The notes under the pieces were generated by a model. That model searched no databases, was not told the DNA's origin, and saw nothing but the letters and a program-made list of their open reading frames with translations. Shown here one piece after another: positions 9,289-18,306 of a DNA stretch of 64,000 bases. Each line of letters starts with the position of its first letter. The stretch's first letter is position 1. A program made the position numbers and the translations under genes. This DNA comes from Clostridium estertheticum. GTDB lineage: Bacteria; Bacillota; Clostridia; Clostridiales; Clostridiaceae. Location: contig NZ_CP086239.1 in assembly GCF_026650985.1 (NCBI RefSeq), positions 372,001-436,000 of the forward strand, in the 5' to 3' direction.

Positions 9289-9318
9289 AAAAAGTGCGAT
9301 TATTCTTCGCACTTTTAT
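9289..9318. terminator. Bidirectional intrinsic terminator between purD and the TauE/SafE gene
   Basis: AAAAGTGCGA (9290-9299) pairs perfectly with TCGCACTTTT (9307-9316), loop of 7 nt, with A- and T-tracts on the two sides. It can serve the purine operon from the left and the convergent permease gene from the right. Confidence 0.8.
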
Positions 9319-9361
9319 TCATTAATAAGAAAATTTCAATAAAAATGGTAGTTGATTATAT

Positions 9362-10123
9362 TTAGAGATATTTAAAAATGCCTGTAAGCATTTTTAAGGC
9401 AACAGCTAAAGACATTGTTACAAAAATAGGCTTTATGAGTTTTGAGCCTTTATTTAATGCAACGATTGTTCCCATTTTAGCGCCTATAATCATAGAAACT
9501 GCTACTGGTAATCCTATCATATAATTTATTTTACCGCTTAGGGCAAATAATATAAGTGCTGTAATATTGCTGACAAAGTTTAAAATTCTTGCATTAGCAG
9601 AAGAAGTTACAAAGTTAAAACCAAAGATACTTATAAATCCGAATACTAAAAATGAACCAGTTCCGGGGCCAAAAAATCCATCATAAAAACCCAAAAAAAG
9701 TGCGAGGATTACTCCAATTATTACATTTTTTTTAGTGAGGCCTTGGAATTTATCCTCTAATCCCAAAGATTTGGAAAAGAGAGTATAAATTCCAATGAAC
9801 ATGATAAGAATTAATACTAATGTATTTAAAAACTTTTGGTCTATATGTAGAACTGCTTTAACACCTAATATTGAGCCTATAAAGGTGAAGGGAATAAGAT
9901 ATTTTAATAACTTGAAGTTAGCCTTTCCTGATTTTATAAATTGTAGCGAACTAGTAAAAGAACCAGCAGTAGCACTGAATTTATTGGTTCCAAGCACCAT
10001 GTGAGGAGGTAAACCTGCAAGCATAAAGGCGGGCACACTTATTAAACCACCACCTCCAGCAATGGAATCCACAAAAGAAGCTAAAAAGCCTGCCATACAT
10101 AAGAGAATAATTTTAGTAATCAT
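9362..10123 (-). CDS. TauE/SafE family sulfite-exporter-like membrane protein
   Basis: A 253-aa integral membrane protein of the TauE/SafE (DUF81) family, members of which move sulfite, sulfoacetate or other organosulfur anions across the membrane; the substrate here is unknown. The N-terminus IILLCMAGFLASFVDSIAGG with following GGLISVPA is the family signature, repeated as the half-motif GFYDGFFGPGTGSFLVFGF around residue 145. About eight hydrophobic segments alternate with short loops. Convergent with purD and alone on its strand. Confidence 0.88.
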   Translation of the reverse strand: MITKIILLCMAGFLASFVDSIAGGGGLISVPAFMLAGLPPHMVLGTNKFSATAGSFTSSLQFIKSGKANFKLLKYLIPFTFIGSILGVKAVLHIDQKFLNTLVLILIMFIGIYTLFSKSLGLEDKFQGLTKKNVIIGVILALFLGFYDGFFGPGTGSFLVFGFISIFGFNFVTSSANARILNFVSNITALILFALSGKINYMIGLPVAVSMIIGAKMGTIVALNKGSKLIKPIFVTMSLAVALKMLTGIFKYL

Positions 10124-10406
10124 GTAACACCTTCCTAATTTTCAATAAATTAAAACAGATAATAAGGTTTTCTATTATTATAAATGATTATTAGTATAAA
10201 TTAAAGAGTCATATTAATGAAGTTTAAATTAATTAAACACCAAAAACAATAGGAAAATACATCAAGATACTTAATAAACTATTGATTTATATGTCAAAAA
10301 TACGTATTATGTATAGGTGGAGTAAAAAATTATAAGCATTTTATAATGGGGAATTTAAAAAATAAAAGTTAACAAAAATAATAATATAATAATAGGGGGA
10401 ATTAAA

Positions 10407-10733
10407 ATGTTAGAACAAGAAGAAAAAAAGGTAAATAGTAAAGATGGTCAATCGGTTAAATCCAATTCCAATAATGCATCAAGACCTACTTTTTTAAACA
10501 CTTTTATGGCTAGCCTTATAGATTTAATAGTTATAGGTGTGGCATCAACAGTAGTAGTATTTTTAGCAGATGCTGTGCTTAGAATATCAGGATTTGCATT
10601 AACTCAAAAATTTGGAATGATATTTGTGATTTTTATGGTTGTTATGGTATTATACATGAGTATTATGGAAAGTGGAAAAATGTCTGCTACACTTGGTAAG
10701 AAAGCATCAGGACTATTTATTACTAAACGATAG
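10407..10733 (+). CDS. RDD-family small membrane protein
   Basis: 108 aa with a hydrophilic Lys/Ser/Asn-rich N-terminus (1-30), then [19 protein letters not shown] as the first membrane segment with the Arg/Asp pattern of the RDD family, a second segment around residues 70-90, and a C-terminal [12 protein letters not shown]. Family function is poorly defined; members have been linked to ion transport. SD AGGGGGAATTAAA. It ends 17 bp before rlmD, so the two may be co-transcribed. Confidence 0.75.
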   Translation: MLEQEEKKVNSKDGQSVKSNSNNASRPTFLNTFMASLIDLIVIGVASTVVVFLADAVLRISGFALTQKFGMIFVIFMVVMVLYMSIMESGKMSATLGKKASGLFITKR

Positions 10734-10750
10734 GAGTTTGTGAAAAAAAT

Positions 10751-12112
10751 ATGCAAAAAAGAAAAGAATATGAATTTAATATAGAAAAATTAGAATTTCC
10801 AGCACAGGGAATTGCATACTATGAGGGTGAAAAGGTACTGATTAAAAACACATTGCCAGGTCAAAAGGTAATTGCTAAAGTATCAAGAAAGAAGCCAGTA
10901 GGGGTAGAAGCAAAACTTGTAAAAATACTTGAAGATGTAGACTATAAAGTTGAACCTCTTTGCAAAATCACTGAATTTTGTGGAGGATGTAGCCATCAAT
11001 TCCTTTCCTATGAAAAGCAATTAGAATTTAAAAAACAACAAGTTCTAAAATTATTTGAAGATGCAGAAATAAAAGATTATGAATTTTTGGGTATACAGCA
11101 GAGTCCTGAACAATTCGAGTATAGAAATAAAATGGAATTCACTTTTGGAGATTTTAGAAAAAACGAAGAATTAACTTTAGGTATGCATACAAAAGGAAGA
11201 AGTTTTAGCATAGTTACTGTTGATGATTGCAAAATAGTTGATGTAGATTTTAGAGAAATATTAAAATTAGTATTAAACTATTTTATAGAACTAAAATTGC
11301 CACACTATAATGTAATGGAGCGTAAGGGTTATTTAAGAAACTTAGTTATTCGAAAGGCTAAAAATACTGGTGAGATATTGGTTAATTTAGTAACTACATC
11401 TCAGATAGATTTAGATCTTAGTGAAATTACGAGTAAGCTTAAGGAATTAAAATGTGATGGAGTTATTACCGGAATAATGCATACATATAATGACTCATTA
11501 TCAGACATAGTTCAAGCTGATAAAACTGAAACATTATACGGAAGAGATTACATTATGGAAAACATATTAGATCTTAAGTTTAAAATCAATCCTTTTGCTT
11601 TTTTTCAAACTAATTCAAAAGGTGCAGAAAAGCTTTATAGTATAGTTAGAGACTTTTTAGGTGATTCAGAATCAAAAGTTGTGTTTGATTTATATTGTGG
11701 AACGGGAACTATAGGTCAAATTGTTGCAGCCAAAGCTAAAAAAGTTTTAGGAATTGAATTAATAGAAGAAGCAGTTGCTGCTGCTAATGAAAATGCAAGA
11801 ATTAATGGATTAGATAATTGTGAGTTTATAGCAGGTGATGTAGCTAAGGTTATAAAAGATGTACAAGATAAACCTGATAGCATTATCTTAGATCCTCCAA
11901 GAGCGGGTGTTCACCCTACAGCATTAGATTATGTAATAAAATTTGATGCACCGCACATAGTTTATGTTTCTTGTAATCCTAAAAGTTTAGTTGTTGATTT
12001 AAAAGAAATGATCAATAATGGATATAAGGTGAATAAGGTAATATTGATGGATATGTTCCCTCACACACCTCATATAGAAACTATTGTTGATATAGTTAAG
12101 GTAAGTCAATAA
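10751..12112 (+). CDS. rlmD: 23S rRNA (uracil-5-)-methyltransferase, RumA/RlmD type
   Basis: A 453-aa SAM-dependent m5U methyltransferase acting on 23S rRNA. N-terminal TRAM domain (about 1-60) is followed by iron-sulfur cysteines in [15 protein letters not shown] (75-90). The Rossmann motif [14 protein letters not shown] lies near residue 313. [12 protein letters not shown] (about 377) and [10 protein letters not shown] (about 406, catalytic Cys) complete the active site. It could equally be the RlmCD dual-site enzyme of Firmicutes. The nearest SD (AGGAG at the upstream stop) is rather distant. Confidence 0.92.
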   Translation: MQKRKEYEFNIEKLEFPAQGIAYYEGEKVLIKNTLPGQKVIAKVSRKKPVGVEAKLVKILEDVDYKVEPLCKITEFCGGCSHQFLSYEKQLEFKKQQVLKLFEDAEIKDYEFLGIQQSPEQFEYRNKMEFTFGDFRKNEELTLGMHTKGRSFSIVTVDDCKIVDVDFREILKLVLNYFIELKLPHYNVMERKGYLRNLVIRKAKNTGEILVNLVTTSQIDLDLSEITSKLKELKCDGVITGIMHTYNDSLSDIVQADKTETLYGRDYIMENILDLKFKINPFAFFQTNSKGAEKLYSIVRDFLGDSESKVVFDLYCGTGTIGQIVAAKAKKVLGIELIEEAVAAANENARINGLDNCEFIAGDVAKVIKDVQDKPDSIILDPPRAGVHPTALDYVIKFDAPHIVYVSCNPKSLVVDLKEMINNGYKVNKVILMDMFPHTPHIETIVDIVKVSQ

Positions 12113-12154
12113 GTTCAAGGGTTTAGATGTTTAAAACATAATCAGATTATGAAT

Positions 12155-12186
12155 TTTTCCGACGGCTACTCAAGTTCGTCGGAAAA
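12155..12186. other. Perfect 10-bp stem-loop downstream of rlmD
   Basis: TTTTCCGACG (12155-12164) pairs with CGTCGGAAAA (12177-12186) around a 12-nt loop. There is no T-run on either side, so it is not a standard terminator; it may protect the mRNA 3' end. Confidence 0.5.
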
Positions 12187-12220
12187 GAAAACTACATTTT
12201 ATAAATTAATTAATCAGTAT

Positions 12221-12250
12221 GAAGAGGGTAAATAATTACCTTCTTTTTTT
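12221..12250 (+). terminator. Intrinsic terminator of rlmD
   Basis: AAGAGGGTAA (12222-12231) pairs with TTACCTTCTT (12236-12245), one G-U pair and a 4-nt loop, followed directly by TTTTT. Confidence 0.8.
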
Positions 12251-12275
12251 ATTCTGGATTAAATATTAGGGTGCA

Positions 12276-13340
12276 CTAACATTTTTGAATAGACATATCT
12301 TTTATAATGATAAAGAAAAACCGATATATAATTATATGAATTTTAAGCAAGGAACTTTTATCGCAAACTGTATAAGACTAAAATATCAGTCAACAGATAA
12401 TATTGTTAATCCATTAATCAAGAGTTATGGGGAATGGTATGATTGATATGGTACTATTGCCACCAGATACATATCCACAAGACTTGTTGGAATCTGATAT
12501 TTATTAAAGGAACTGCTTTACATTTTAGTGGATTTTTGACATAATAATATATAACTAATTTTAATATTGATGCTTATAAGAAGTGTTCCATAATAGTAAA
12601 ATATAGTGGGTGGTCTTTCAGGATAGCAGTTGCACAAGCTGAAGTTAATAATCCAAGACCAAGTAAAAAACAAAATAAACAGTAATAAAATTTACTGATA
12701 TAACTTTTAGAGGAATGGGGGAATATTAATGTCTCTTAACAGAGATAAAGATTGTGGTATTATTAGTTCTTATAGCAAGGTAGTAAATTATCAGATACTC
12801 AAGGAGACGAAAAACTTAAGTGGTTGCTGCAAGAATATGCTAAATTAGTAACTGTATGTACCCATCTGCATACATTTAAGGAAATAGAGCGGTACTTTTT
12901 ACAGCAGTGCAATGCTATGTCTATAACCTTAAATGATGATGATATGAGGCTTATCCAGAATTGATGAAATATACAGATCAAATTGTTAAGAGAGCAAAAA
13001 TTAATGATAGTAGTTTCTTCTTTGAAGAAACTACTAAAGAATATTATTTTACCTGTGCTGGATGTAGTCTCATGTATAAAATAATAATTTTTATTGATAT
13101 AAGTGAGCATGATATAAAAAAAACAATCAACGTTTCGTAACATATATAAATGCAATGGTTCAAATGGGACATTTGCCTAAATTGTATTAAGAACGATAAG
13201 TTTTTATATTTAAAATTAGTCCATATTTTTCATGAAGTGCGCAACCTTGGTATGTTATGGTTAACTACTGCTAAAATAAATATTTCCGATATAACTGTCG
13301 AGAATACTATAGTTATATGCCATTCCTAAAAAGTATTAAA
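12276..13340 (+). pseudogene. About 1.1 kb of decayed coding sequence, unidentified
   Basis: No intact gene is present. Short coding-like stretches occur in changing frames: IANCIRLKYQSTDNIVNPL (near 12360-12430), WLLQEYAKLVTVCTHLHTF (near 12820-12880), then after a frame change YPELMKYTDQIVKRAKI and EYYFTCAGCSLMYK (12950-13080), and YKCNGSNGTFA in a further frame near 13140. The paired CxxC-like TCAGC and CNG stretches hint at a C-terminal zinc ribbon as in SprT-like proteins, but that is a guess. KINISDITVENTIVICHS near 13275-13327 may be another fragment. Repeated frame changes and stops indicate old decay. Confidence 0.4.
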
Positions 13341-13373
13341 AAATAGTTATTAATTCTTGAAGGGGGATTAGCC

Positions 13374-14084
13374 TTGAAAGTACTGAGTAAAACTATGTTT
13401 CCTAATGAGATTTTTTCGGATATAGAGCAGAAAGATGGAATAATTGCTGTAATGTTTTTTTTATTTATATTCATAGTTATGTTTTTAAATCTATATTTAG
13501 TTAAAATATCTCCATTATTTTCGATAATAAGAAACGATACAACAAATTCTATTTACAAATTAATATTTGCATTACTAATGGATATACCTGGATTTATATC
13601 TGTAATAGTTGTTTTGAAATTTAGAAAACAAAAAATAAATACGATCGGGTTAAGAAGACAAGGATTTAAGTCTGCTATATACATTGGCATTTCTCTTATT
13701 TCTATGTTTTGGATTTATTACATAAGTAATAAAGGCTTTAGTAAAAAACTTATATGTGATTCAGTTTTTTACATTGTTCTTATTGGTTTCTATGAAGAAT
13801 TAATCTTTAGGGGCTTTTTATGGCCAAGGCTCGTTGTCGGGTTTGGAAAAATATGGGGAACTATTTTAAGTGGTGTATTCTTTGGAGTGATGCATTTACC
13901 AATTGATATTGTTTTCAATAACAAGACTATATTTGAAACTTTCATACTAGGAAATGCTTCAAACATTAACATTCTTGGGGGGGTAATCGGTGCATTATGG
14001 TTTATATTTATATACACTCGTAATAGTAACATTTTATTACCTTCATTTGTTCATGGACTTCAAGATATGTTAGCTATGCTCTAA
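13374..14084 (+). CDS. CPBP family intramembrane glutamic endopeptidase
   Basis: 236-aa polytopic membrane protein of the CPBP (CAAX protease/bacteriocin-processing, Abi) family. The active-site motifs are in order: YEELIFRGFLWPRL (EExxxR, about residue 140), GVFFGVMHLP (FxxxH, about 165), and HGLQD near the C-terminus. TTG start follows GAAGGGGGATTAGCC. Roles in the family include prenyl-protein processing, peptide maturation and bacteriocin self-immunity; the substrate here is not deducible, and no peptide precursor is seen nearby. Confidence 0.85.
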   Translation: MKVLSKTMFPNEIFSDIEQKDGIIAVMFFLFIFIVMFLNLYLVKISPLFSIIRNDTTNSIYKLIFALLMDIPGFISVIVVLKFRKQKINTIGLRRQGFKSAIYIGISLISMFWIYYISNKGFSKKLICDSVFYIVLIGFYEELIFRGFLWPRLVVGFGKIWGTILSGVFFGVMHLPIDIVFNNKTIFETFILGNASNINILGGVIGALWFIFIYTRNSNILLPSFVHGLQDMLAML

Positions 14085-14239
14085 GGTATTAATTTATTGA
14101 GTAATGCCTTAATATAAAATGATTGAGGTCTGGGAAATCCTATAATTAAAAACTAGCGGTGACATAACAGCATATAACAAAATGTTGCCGTTCGCCTTGG
14201 TTGGAGATTCCCTTAAGGGAAGGATAGTAAATTATTATT

Positions 14240-14503
14240 GTGAGGAAACTTAAAAAAGAAGCATCAGTATGTTATGAAACAGGAATAAAGATTTTAAGTT
14301 GTATTTATAAAAAAATCAATTCCACTCAAGCAATAGCTAAAGAAGTAGGCATCACTGAAGCTGGAGTATCCAAGCACCTTAAAATCATGTATAAAGCGGG
14401 GGTACTTCGTAAAAGGAGAGACGGTAATTTTATAAATTATATCATTGAGAGAAAAGTCATTGATAGAATACCAATGGATGTGTATCAGTATTTGGATAAC
14501 TAA
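14240..14503 (+). CDS. Short ArsR-type winged-helix regulator, possibly 5'-truncated
   Basis: 87 aa from a GTG with no strong SD. Residues 15-75 form one winged helix: ILSCIYKKINSTQAIAKEVG, then ITEAGVSKHLKIMYKAG as recognition helix and VLRKRRDGNFINYII as wing. The C-terminus IDRIPMDVYQYLDN resembles the end of much longer ArsR-family regulators, so this could be the surviving C-terminal domain of a larger gene. A 12-bp palindrome TCCCTTAAGGGA lies just upstream at 14209-14220. A terminator follows. Confidence 0.6.
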   Translation: MRKLKKEASVCYETGIKILSCIYKKINSTQAIAKEVGITEAGVSKHLKIMYKAGVLRKRRDGNFINYIIERKVIDRIPMDVYQYLDN

Positions 14504-14530
14504 TATTATGAATTAATATATATAAGGTTT

Positions 14531-14575
14531 TACCTATAGCAAAATTTAAAAGGCTATCGGTAGGGTCTTTTTTTG
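14531..14575 (+). terminator. Intrinsic terminator after the ArsR-type gene
   Basis: TACCTATAGC (14531-14540) pairs with GCTATCGGTA (14553-14562, one mismatch) and is followed by a GGGTCTTTTTTT tail. Confidence 0.75.
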
Positions 14576-14678
14576 CGATGATAAGACAAAAAAATAAGTA
14601 GCTGATTAGGAGAGAAAAGAAATATTATTAATGATTATTTAGAAATCAAGAAAAAAGCAGAGTTAAATATAAGTTATA

Positions 14679-14715
14679 TGTAAATATAGAGAATAATTGC
14701 AATAAATGGTATAAT
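14679..14715 (+). promoter_or_regulatory. Recurrent promoter module, copy A
   Basis: TGTAAATATAGAG, then AATAATTGCAATAAA and TGGTATAAT (extended -10, 14707-14715). The same module recurs at 38097-38134 and 46297-46334 upstream of unrelated genes. Here it serves the GNAT gene at 14795. The remainder of the 14576-14794 gap shows no gene. Confidence 0.6.
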
Positions 14716-14794
14716 AGTTAAAAGATTTCGTACAGAGATAGGATTTTGCATAGTTTATTTGCTAATGATAAAGTATTAAAGAAGGTGTATTATT

Positions 14795-15319
14795 GTGGAT
14801 ATATTAATAACTGATAGGTTAATAATTCGGCCAATTGCGGAACAGGATTGCTATGATATAAGTGAATACGGATGTGATGAGGATACAGGTAAATATATGA
14901 TATATTGGCCTAAATCCAAAAATAATATCAGAAAGTTTATTGATGAATGTACTACTTGTATGAATTCTAATACAGTTACTTGGTATGAATTTGCAATTCA
15001 ATTGAAGGAAAACAACAAAGTTGTTGGTAACATTTCGTTAGAAACAAAAGAAGAATTCTCAGAAATCGGTTGGATTTCTAATAAGGTATATTGGAACAAT
15101 GGTTATATGACAGAAGCGGTTAGAGAAATCATTAAATATGCATTTCATAAATTAAACATTACTAAGATTATGTCGACATGTACTAATAAAAATCGAGCAT
15201 CCTACAGAGTTATGGAAAAGTGTGGTATGACTAAAATTAAAGAGGAAAAGAACTATAAATCTATAAAGCAGGGAATTGAAGTGGAATATGATAAACTAAC
15301 TTATTGTATTGAAGGATAG
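14795..15319 (+). CDS. GNAT N-acetyltransferase, RimJ/RimL-like
   Basis: 174 aa; GTG start after GAAGGTGTATTATT. The N-terminus ILITDRLIIRPIAEQD is the usual opening of RimJ/RimL-type (Acetyltransf_3) enzymes. The acetyl-CoA site region WNNGYMTEAVREIIKYAFH lies near residue 105, and the typical NKNRASYRVMEKCGM helix near 130 with a following strand. Substrate unknown: N-terminal amino groups of ribosomal proteins, small amines and antibiotics are all possible for this family. Confidence 0.85.
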   Translation: MDILITDRLIIRPIAEQDCYDISEYGCDEDTGKYMIYWPKSKNNIRKFIDECTTCMNSNTVTWYEFAIQLKENNKVVGNISLETKEEFSEIGWISNKVYWNNGYMTEAVREIIKYAFHKLNITKIMSTCTNKNRASYRVMEKCGMTKIKEEKNYKSIKQGIEVEYDKLTYCIEG

Positions 15320-15375
15320 TGTTGTTTGAGAAGAAGATGAATTCAATATTTTGTAGAAAATAAAGGAGATAAAAA

Positions 15376-15408
15376 ATGGCAAAATTATTATTTGATAATA
15401 ATTTTTAG
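15376..15408 (+). pseudogene. Ten-codon gene stub with a perfect ribosome binding site
   Basis: ATG at 15376 preceded by AAAGGAGATAAAAA reads MAKLLFDNNF and stops at TAG 15406. The excellent SD and spacing suggest the start of a gene whose body has been deleted, though a translated micropeptide cannot be excluded. Confidence 0.35.
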
Positions 15409-15450
15409 TAAGTGATATTTTGATATGTTTAGAATGAAGGGGTGATGTAA

Positions 15451-15975
15451 ATGAGTAGCATGGCAAAAAAAATAATGGTTATAGGTTCACCAGGTAGTGG
15501 CAAAAGTACATTTTCGATGAAGTTGTCAAAAATCACGGGTATCCCTCTTATTCATCTTGATAAAGAGTTTTGGAATAATGGATGGATTGAAACTCCGAGG
15601 ACTGAATGGGTGAGAAAGCAAAAGAAGTTAATAGCAGGAGATGAATGGATAATAGATGGTAACTATGGGGGTACTATAGATATTCGACTTGAAAAGGCCG
15701 ATACAATAATATATTTTAAATTAAGTAGAGTTGTTTGCTTATTGAGTTACTTTAAACGAGTTATAACAAATTTAGGTAAAATAAGACCTGATATGCCAGA
15801 GGGTTGCCCTGAAAAGTTTGATTTTGAATTTATGAAGTATATTTGGAATTTCTCTAATAAACCAGGTCAAATAAATATTGATAAACTTGAAAAGGATAAT
15901 AAACAAGTAATAGTATTTAGAAATAGAAGACAATCAAAACAGTATATTATAGAAATTTTAAATGGAAGAAATTAA
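15451..15975 (+). CDS. P-loop kinase-like protein (FlaR/adenylate-kinase-like)
   Basis: 174 aa with a textbook Walker A at the N-terminus, VIGSPGSGKSTFSMKLS (about residues 10-26). It is followed by IPLIHLDKEFWNNGWIETPR, the lid-side pattern of the 'DNA topology modulation protein FlaR' group of small nucleotide kinases. IIYFKLSRVVCLL gives the Walker B-like strand region. It probably phosphorylates a small metabolite or nucleotide; the name FlaR is historical. SD GGGGTGATGTAA. A stand-alone unit. Confidence 0.75.
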   Translation: MSSMAKKIMVIGSPGSGKSTFSMKLSKITGIPLIHLDKEFWNNGWIETPRTEWVRKQKKLIAGDEWIIDGNYGGTIDIRLEKADTIIYFKLSRVVCLLSYFKRVITNLGKIRPDMPEGCPEKFDFEFMKYIWNFSNKPGQINIDKLEKDNKQVIVFRNRRQSKQYIIEILNGRN

Positions 15976-16099
15976 TGAGAATGTAATCGGTTATATTATT
16001 CATTAATATCTATTTTAAGCTAAAATATGATAGTAGTATGGTAATAACAATTAGTCAGAAATGCATGAAACAATTAAATCAAAATCGGAGGGATATGTC

Positions 16100-16852
16100 A
16101 TGAACAATGAAAAAATATTAGACCAAAACGGTAAGAGTTGGGATATCATAGCTGATGATTGGTTTGGAGTAACAGCGCTTCCTACTTATGGCCCATTTAC
16201 TCCTAAAGAGGATGAATTAAATTTATTTGAAGATGTTTCAGGTAAATATGTATTAGATATAGGGTGCGGTAGTGGTCATTCGCTGTGTTATATGGGTGAA
16301 AAGGGTGCATCCGAATTGTGGGGAATTGATATTTCATCAACACAGATAAAAAGTGCTAAAGATGTTCTTAATAAAAGCGGTTACTCACAAAAGCTTTTTG
16401 TTTCACCAATGGAAAATAATCCTGGGATACCATTAAATTATTTTGATATTGTTTACTCAATATATGCTTTAGGTTGGACTATTGATTTGGAAAAGACAAT
16501 AAATATGATATCTAATTATCTTAAACCAGGCGGGATATTTGTTTTTAGTTGGGATAATCCACTTATGCAGTGTTTGGAAGCAAAGGATGACAAGATTTTT
16601 TTTAATCGCTCGTATATGGAGGAAGAATTAATAAATATGAAAAAAGGTGGACAACCGATGTCGCTTTATAATTGGAAGTTATCAACATACATAAATGCAC
16701 TTTCAAACGCAGGTATGAAGGTTGAAAGATTAATTGAGAATACGGACACAGAAACAATTAATAATGCTGCTGATTTTTCAGAAAAATATTATTCAGCTTT
16801 TAAGGCTAAGATTATACCAATGTCATTTATTATAAAAGCTATAAAATTATAA
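16100..16852 (+). CDS. Class I SAM-dependent methyltransferase
   Basis: 250 aa from the ATG at 16100, chosen because GGAGGGATATGTC precedes it; an in-frame ATG at 16061 has no SD. Motif I is YVLDIGCGSGHSLCYMG near residue 53, with ELWGIDIS as the acidic strand-2 end and FDIVYSIYALGW as motif IV, followed by a post-motif LKPGGIFVFSW. A Methyltransf_11/25-like fold with unknown substrate, suggestive of a small-molecule enzyme. The C-terminal 60 residues are not conserved in a way I recognise. Confidence 0.82.
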   Translation: MNNEKILDQNGKSWDIIADDWFGVTALPTYGPFTPKEDELNLFEDVSGKYVLDIGCGSGHSLCYMGEKGASELWGIDISSTQIKSAKDVLNKSGYSQKLFVSPMENNPGIPLNYFDIVYSIYALGWTIDLEKTINMISNYLKPGGIFVFSWDNPLMQCLEAKDDKIFFNRSYMEEELINMKKGGQPMSLYNWKLSTYINALSNAGMKVERLIENTDTETINNAADFSEKYYSAFKAKIIPMSFIIKAIKL

Positions 16853-16975
16853 AGTGAATTATTTTAAATGAAATTTCAAAAATGCTATAAACTTGAAGAG
16901 AATGAGAGCTCTGAATATAGATAGTACGATATAATATTTGACATGTAAAATAGTAAAATAATTAGGGAGGGGTAA

Positions 16976-17440
16976 GTGGTATTGATAAGAATGGCGACAA
17001 TTGATGATATAGATAGTCTCGTAAAATTAAGAATTCTATTACTTAAGGAAGCAAACAAAAATATTGAAAATTATGATTGGAATAAATACTCAGAAGTATT
17101 AAAAAAATTCTACTATGGCAGCTTACAAAACAGGAAAACTATAGCATTTTTAGCAGTGATAGACGGAGACGTTGTTGCTATAAGTATGATTTGTTTATAT
17201 AATATTACTCCTTCATTATATAATTTAGATGGAAAAATGGCATTGCTTACGGACATGTACACAACTTTGCAGTACAGGAACAAAGGGTATGGTATGAGTC
17301 TTTTGAACGATATAATGGAGTATGTAAAAAATATGGGGTATGGTAAGGTTAGTTTGAATGCTACCGAATCTGGTAGAAAATTGTACGAGAAATATGGGTT
17401 TAAAGATGTTAATGGAAAAATGTCTTTTAAGTTTAAATAA
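16976..17440 (+). CDS. GNAT N-acetyltransferase
   Basis: 154 aa from GTG 16976; a TTG at 16982 also fits the SD (AGGGAGGGG) and would give the common MIRMATIDD start. The acetyl-CoA motif is LTDMYTTLQYRNKGYGMSLL near residue 92 (Q/RxxGxG/A form YRNKGYG), then MGYGKVSLNATESGRKLYEKYGF at the end, the classical C-terminal GNAT helix-strand. Substrate not predictable. Confidence 0.85.
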   Translation: MVLIRMATIDDIDSLVKLRILLLKEANKNIENYDWNKYSEVLKKFYYGSLQNRKTIAFLAVIDGDVVAISMICLYNITPSLYNLDGKMALLTDMYTTLQYRNKGYGMSLLNDIMEYVKNMGYGKVSLNATESGRKLYEKYGFKDVNGKMSFKFK

Positions 17441-17508
17441 TATAATATTTACGGAGAATATAGTAGATTCAGCATATCTGAATTTTTAATATATAGTGGA
17501 GGAATATA

Positions 17509-18264
17509 ATGAATAATGTTTTTAAATCATATTTAGAAAACGTAAAGAAACCCTGGGGCGTAATGTTTTATAGAGTAGTCTGGGAACAACTATCTCAAAT
17601 AACTAATTCTAAAATCCTTGATTTCGGAAGTGGATTAGGAATTACAGCAAATCATTTAGCAAAGAACAATGAGGTGGTTGCAATAGAACCAAATGCCGAC
17701 ATGGTAGAAATGAGAATATGTAAAAATAATTATAAGCAGATGATTGGGGATATAGAGCAATTAAAACAACAAGAAGATAGTTCGTTTGATTTAGTAGTAT
17801 GTCATAATGTTTTGGAGTATGCGGAAGATCCAAAAGAAATATTTAGAGAATTTTATCGAGTTCTTAGACCCAATGGAATAATTTCTATGGTAAAACACAA
17901 TCATGCTGGAAGAATCATGTCCAAGGTCATTTTCGAAAATAATATGGACGAGGCAATCAGGTTGCTTAATGGTGGAGTAAGTAATGTAGCTAATTTTGGT
18001 CAGGTAAATTATTATAATATCAATGATATTACGGGGTGGATAGGTGAATTAGATATTAATATTGAAAAGGTGCTTGGAATTAGAACGTTTTTTGCTTTGC
18101 ACCCAAATAATGAGATTAGATATGACCCAATTTGGCAAGAAAAGATGTTTGAGGTTGAAATGATGGTTTCTGATATAGAGGATTATATAAATATATCTTT
18201 TTACAACCATGTTTTATTAAAAAAAACAAGGAGAATACCCAAAGCAGAATCATATAGGAAGTAG
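17509..18264 (+). CDS. Class I SAM-dependent methyltransferase
   Basis: 251 aa. Motif I SKILDFGSGLGITANHL (about residue 27) and VVAIEPNADMVEM (acidic residue after strand 2) define the SAM site. FDLVVCHNVLEYAEDP is motif IV and LRPNGIISMVKHNHAG the post-motif. It resembles the Methyltransf_11 group acting on small molecules. SD GTGGAGGAATATA. It lies 42 bp before the ANT(6)-like gene, so both could share a transcript. Confidence 0.83.
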   Translation: MNNVFKSYLENVKKPWGVMFYRVVWEQLSQITNSKILDFGSGLGITANHLAKNNEVVAIEPNADMVEMRICKNNYKQMIGDIEQLKQQEDSSFDLVVCHNVLEYAEDPKEIFREFYRVLRPNGIISMVKHNHAGRIMSKVIFENNMDEAIRLLNGGVSNVANFGQVNYYNINDITGWIGELDINIEKVLGIRTFFALHPNNEIRYDPIWQEKMFEVEMMVSDIEDYINISFYNHVLLKKTRRIPKAESYRK

Positions 18265-18306
18265 CTAAAGAATATTATTATATTGAATTTCATGGAGGTA
18301 TTATAG

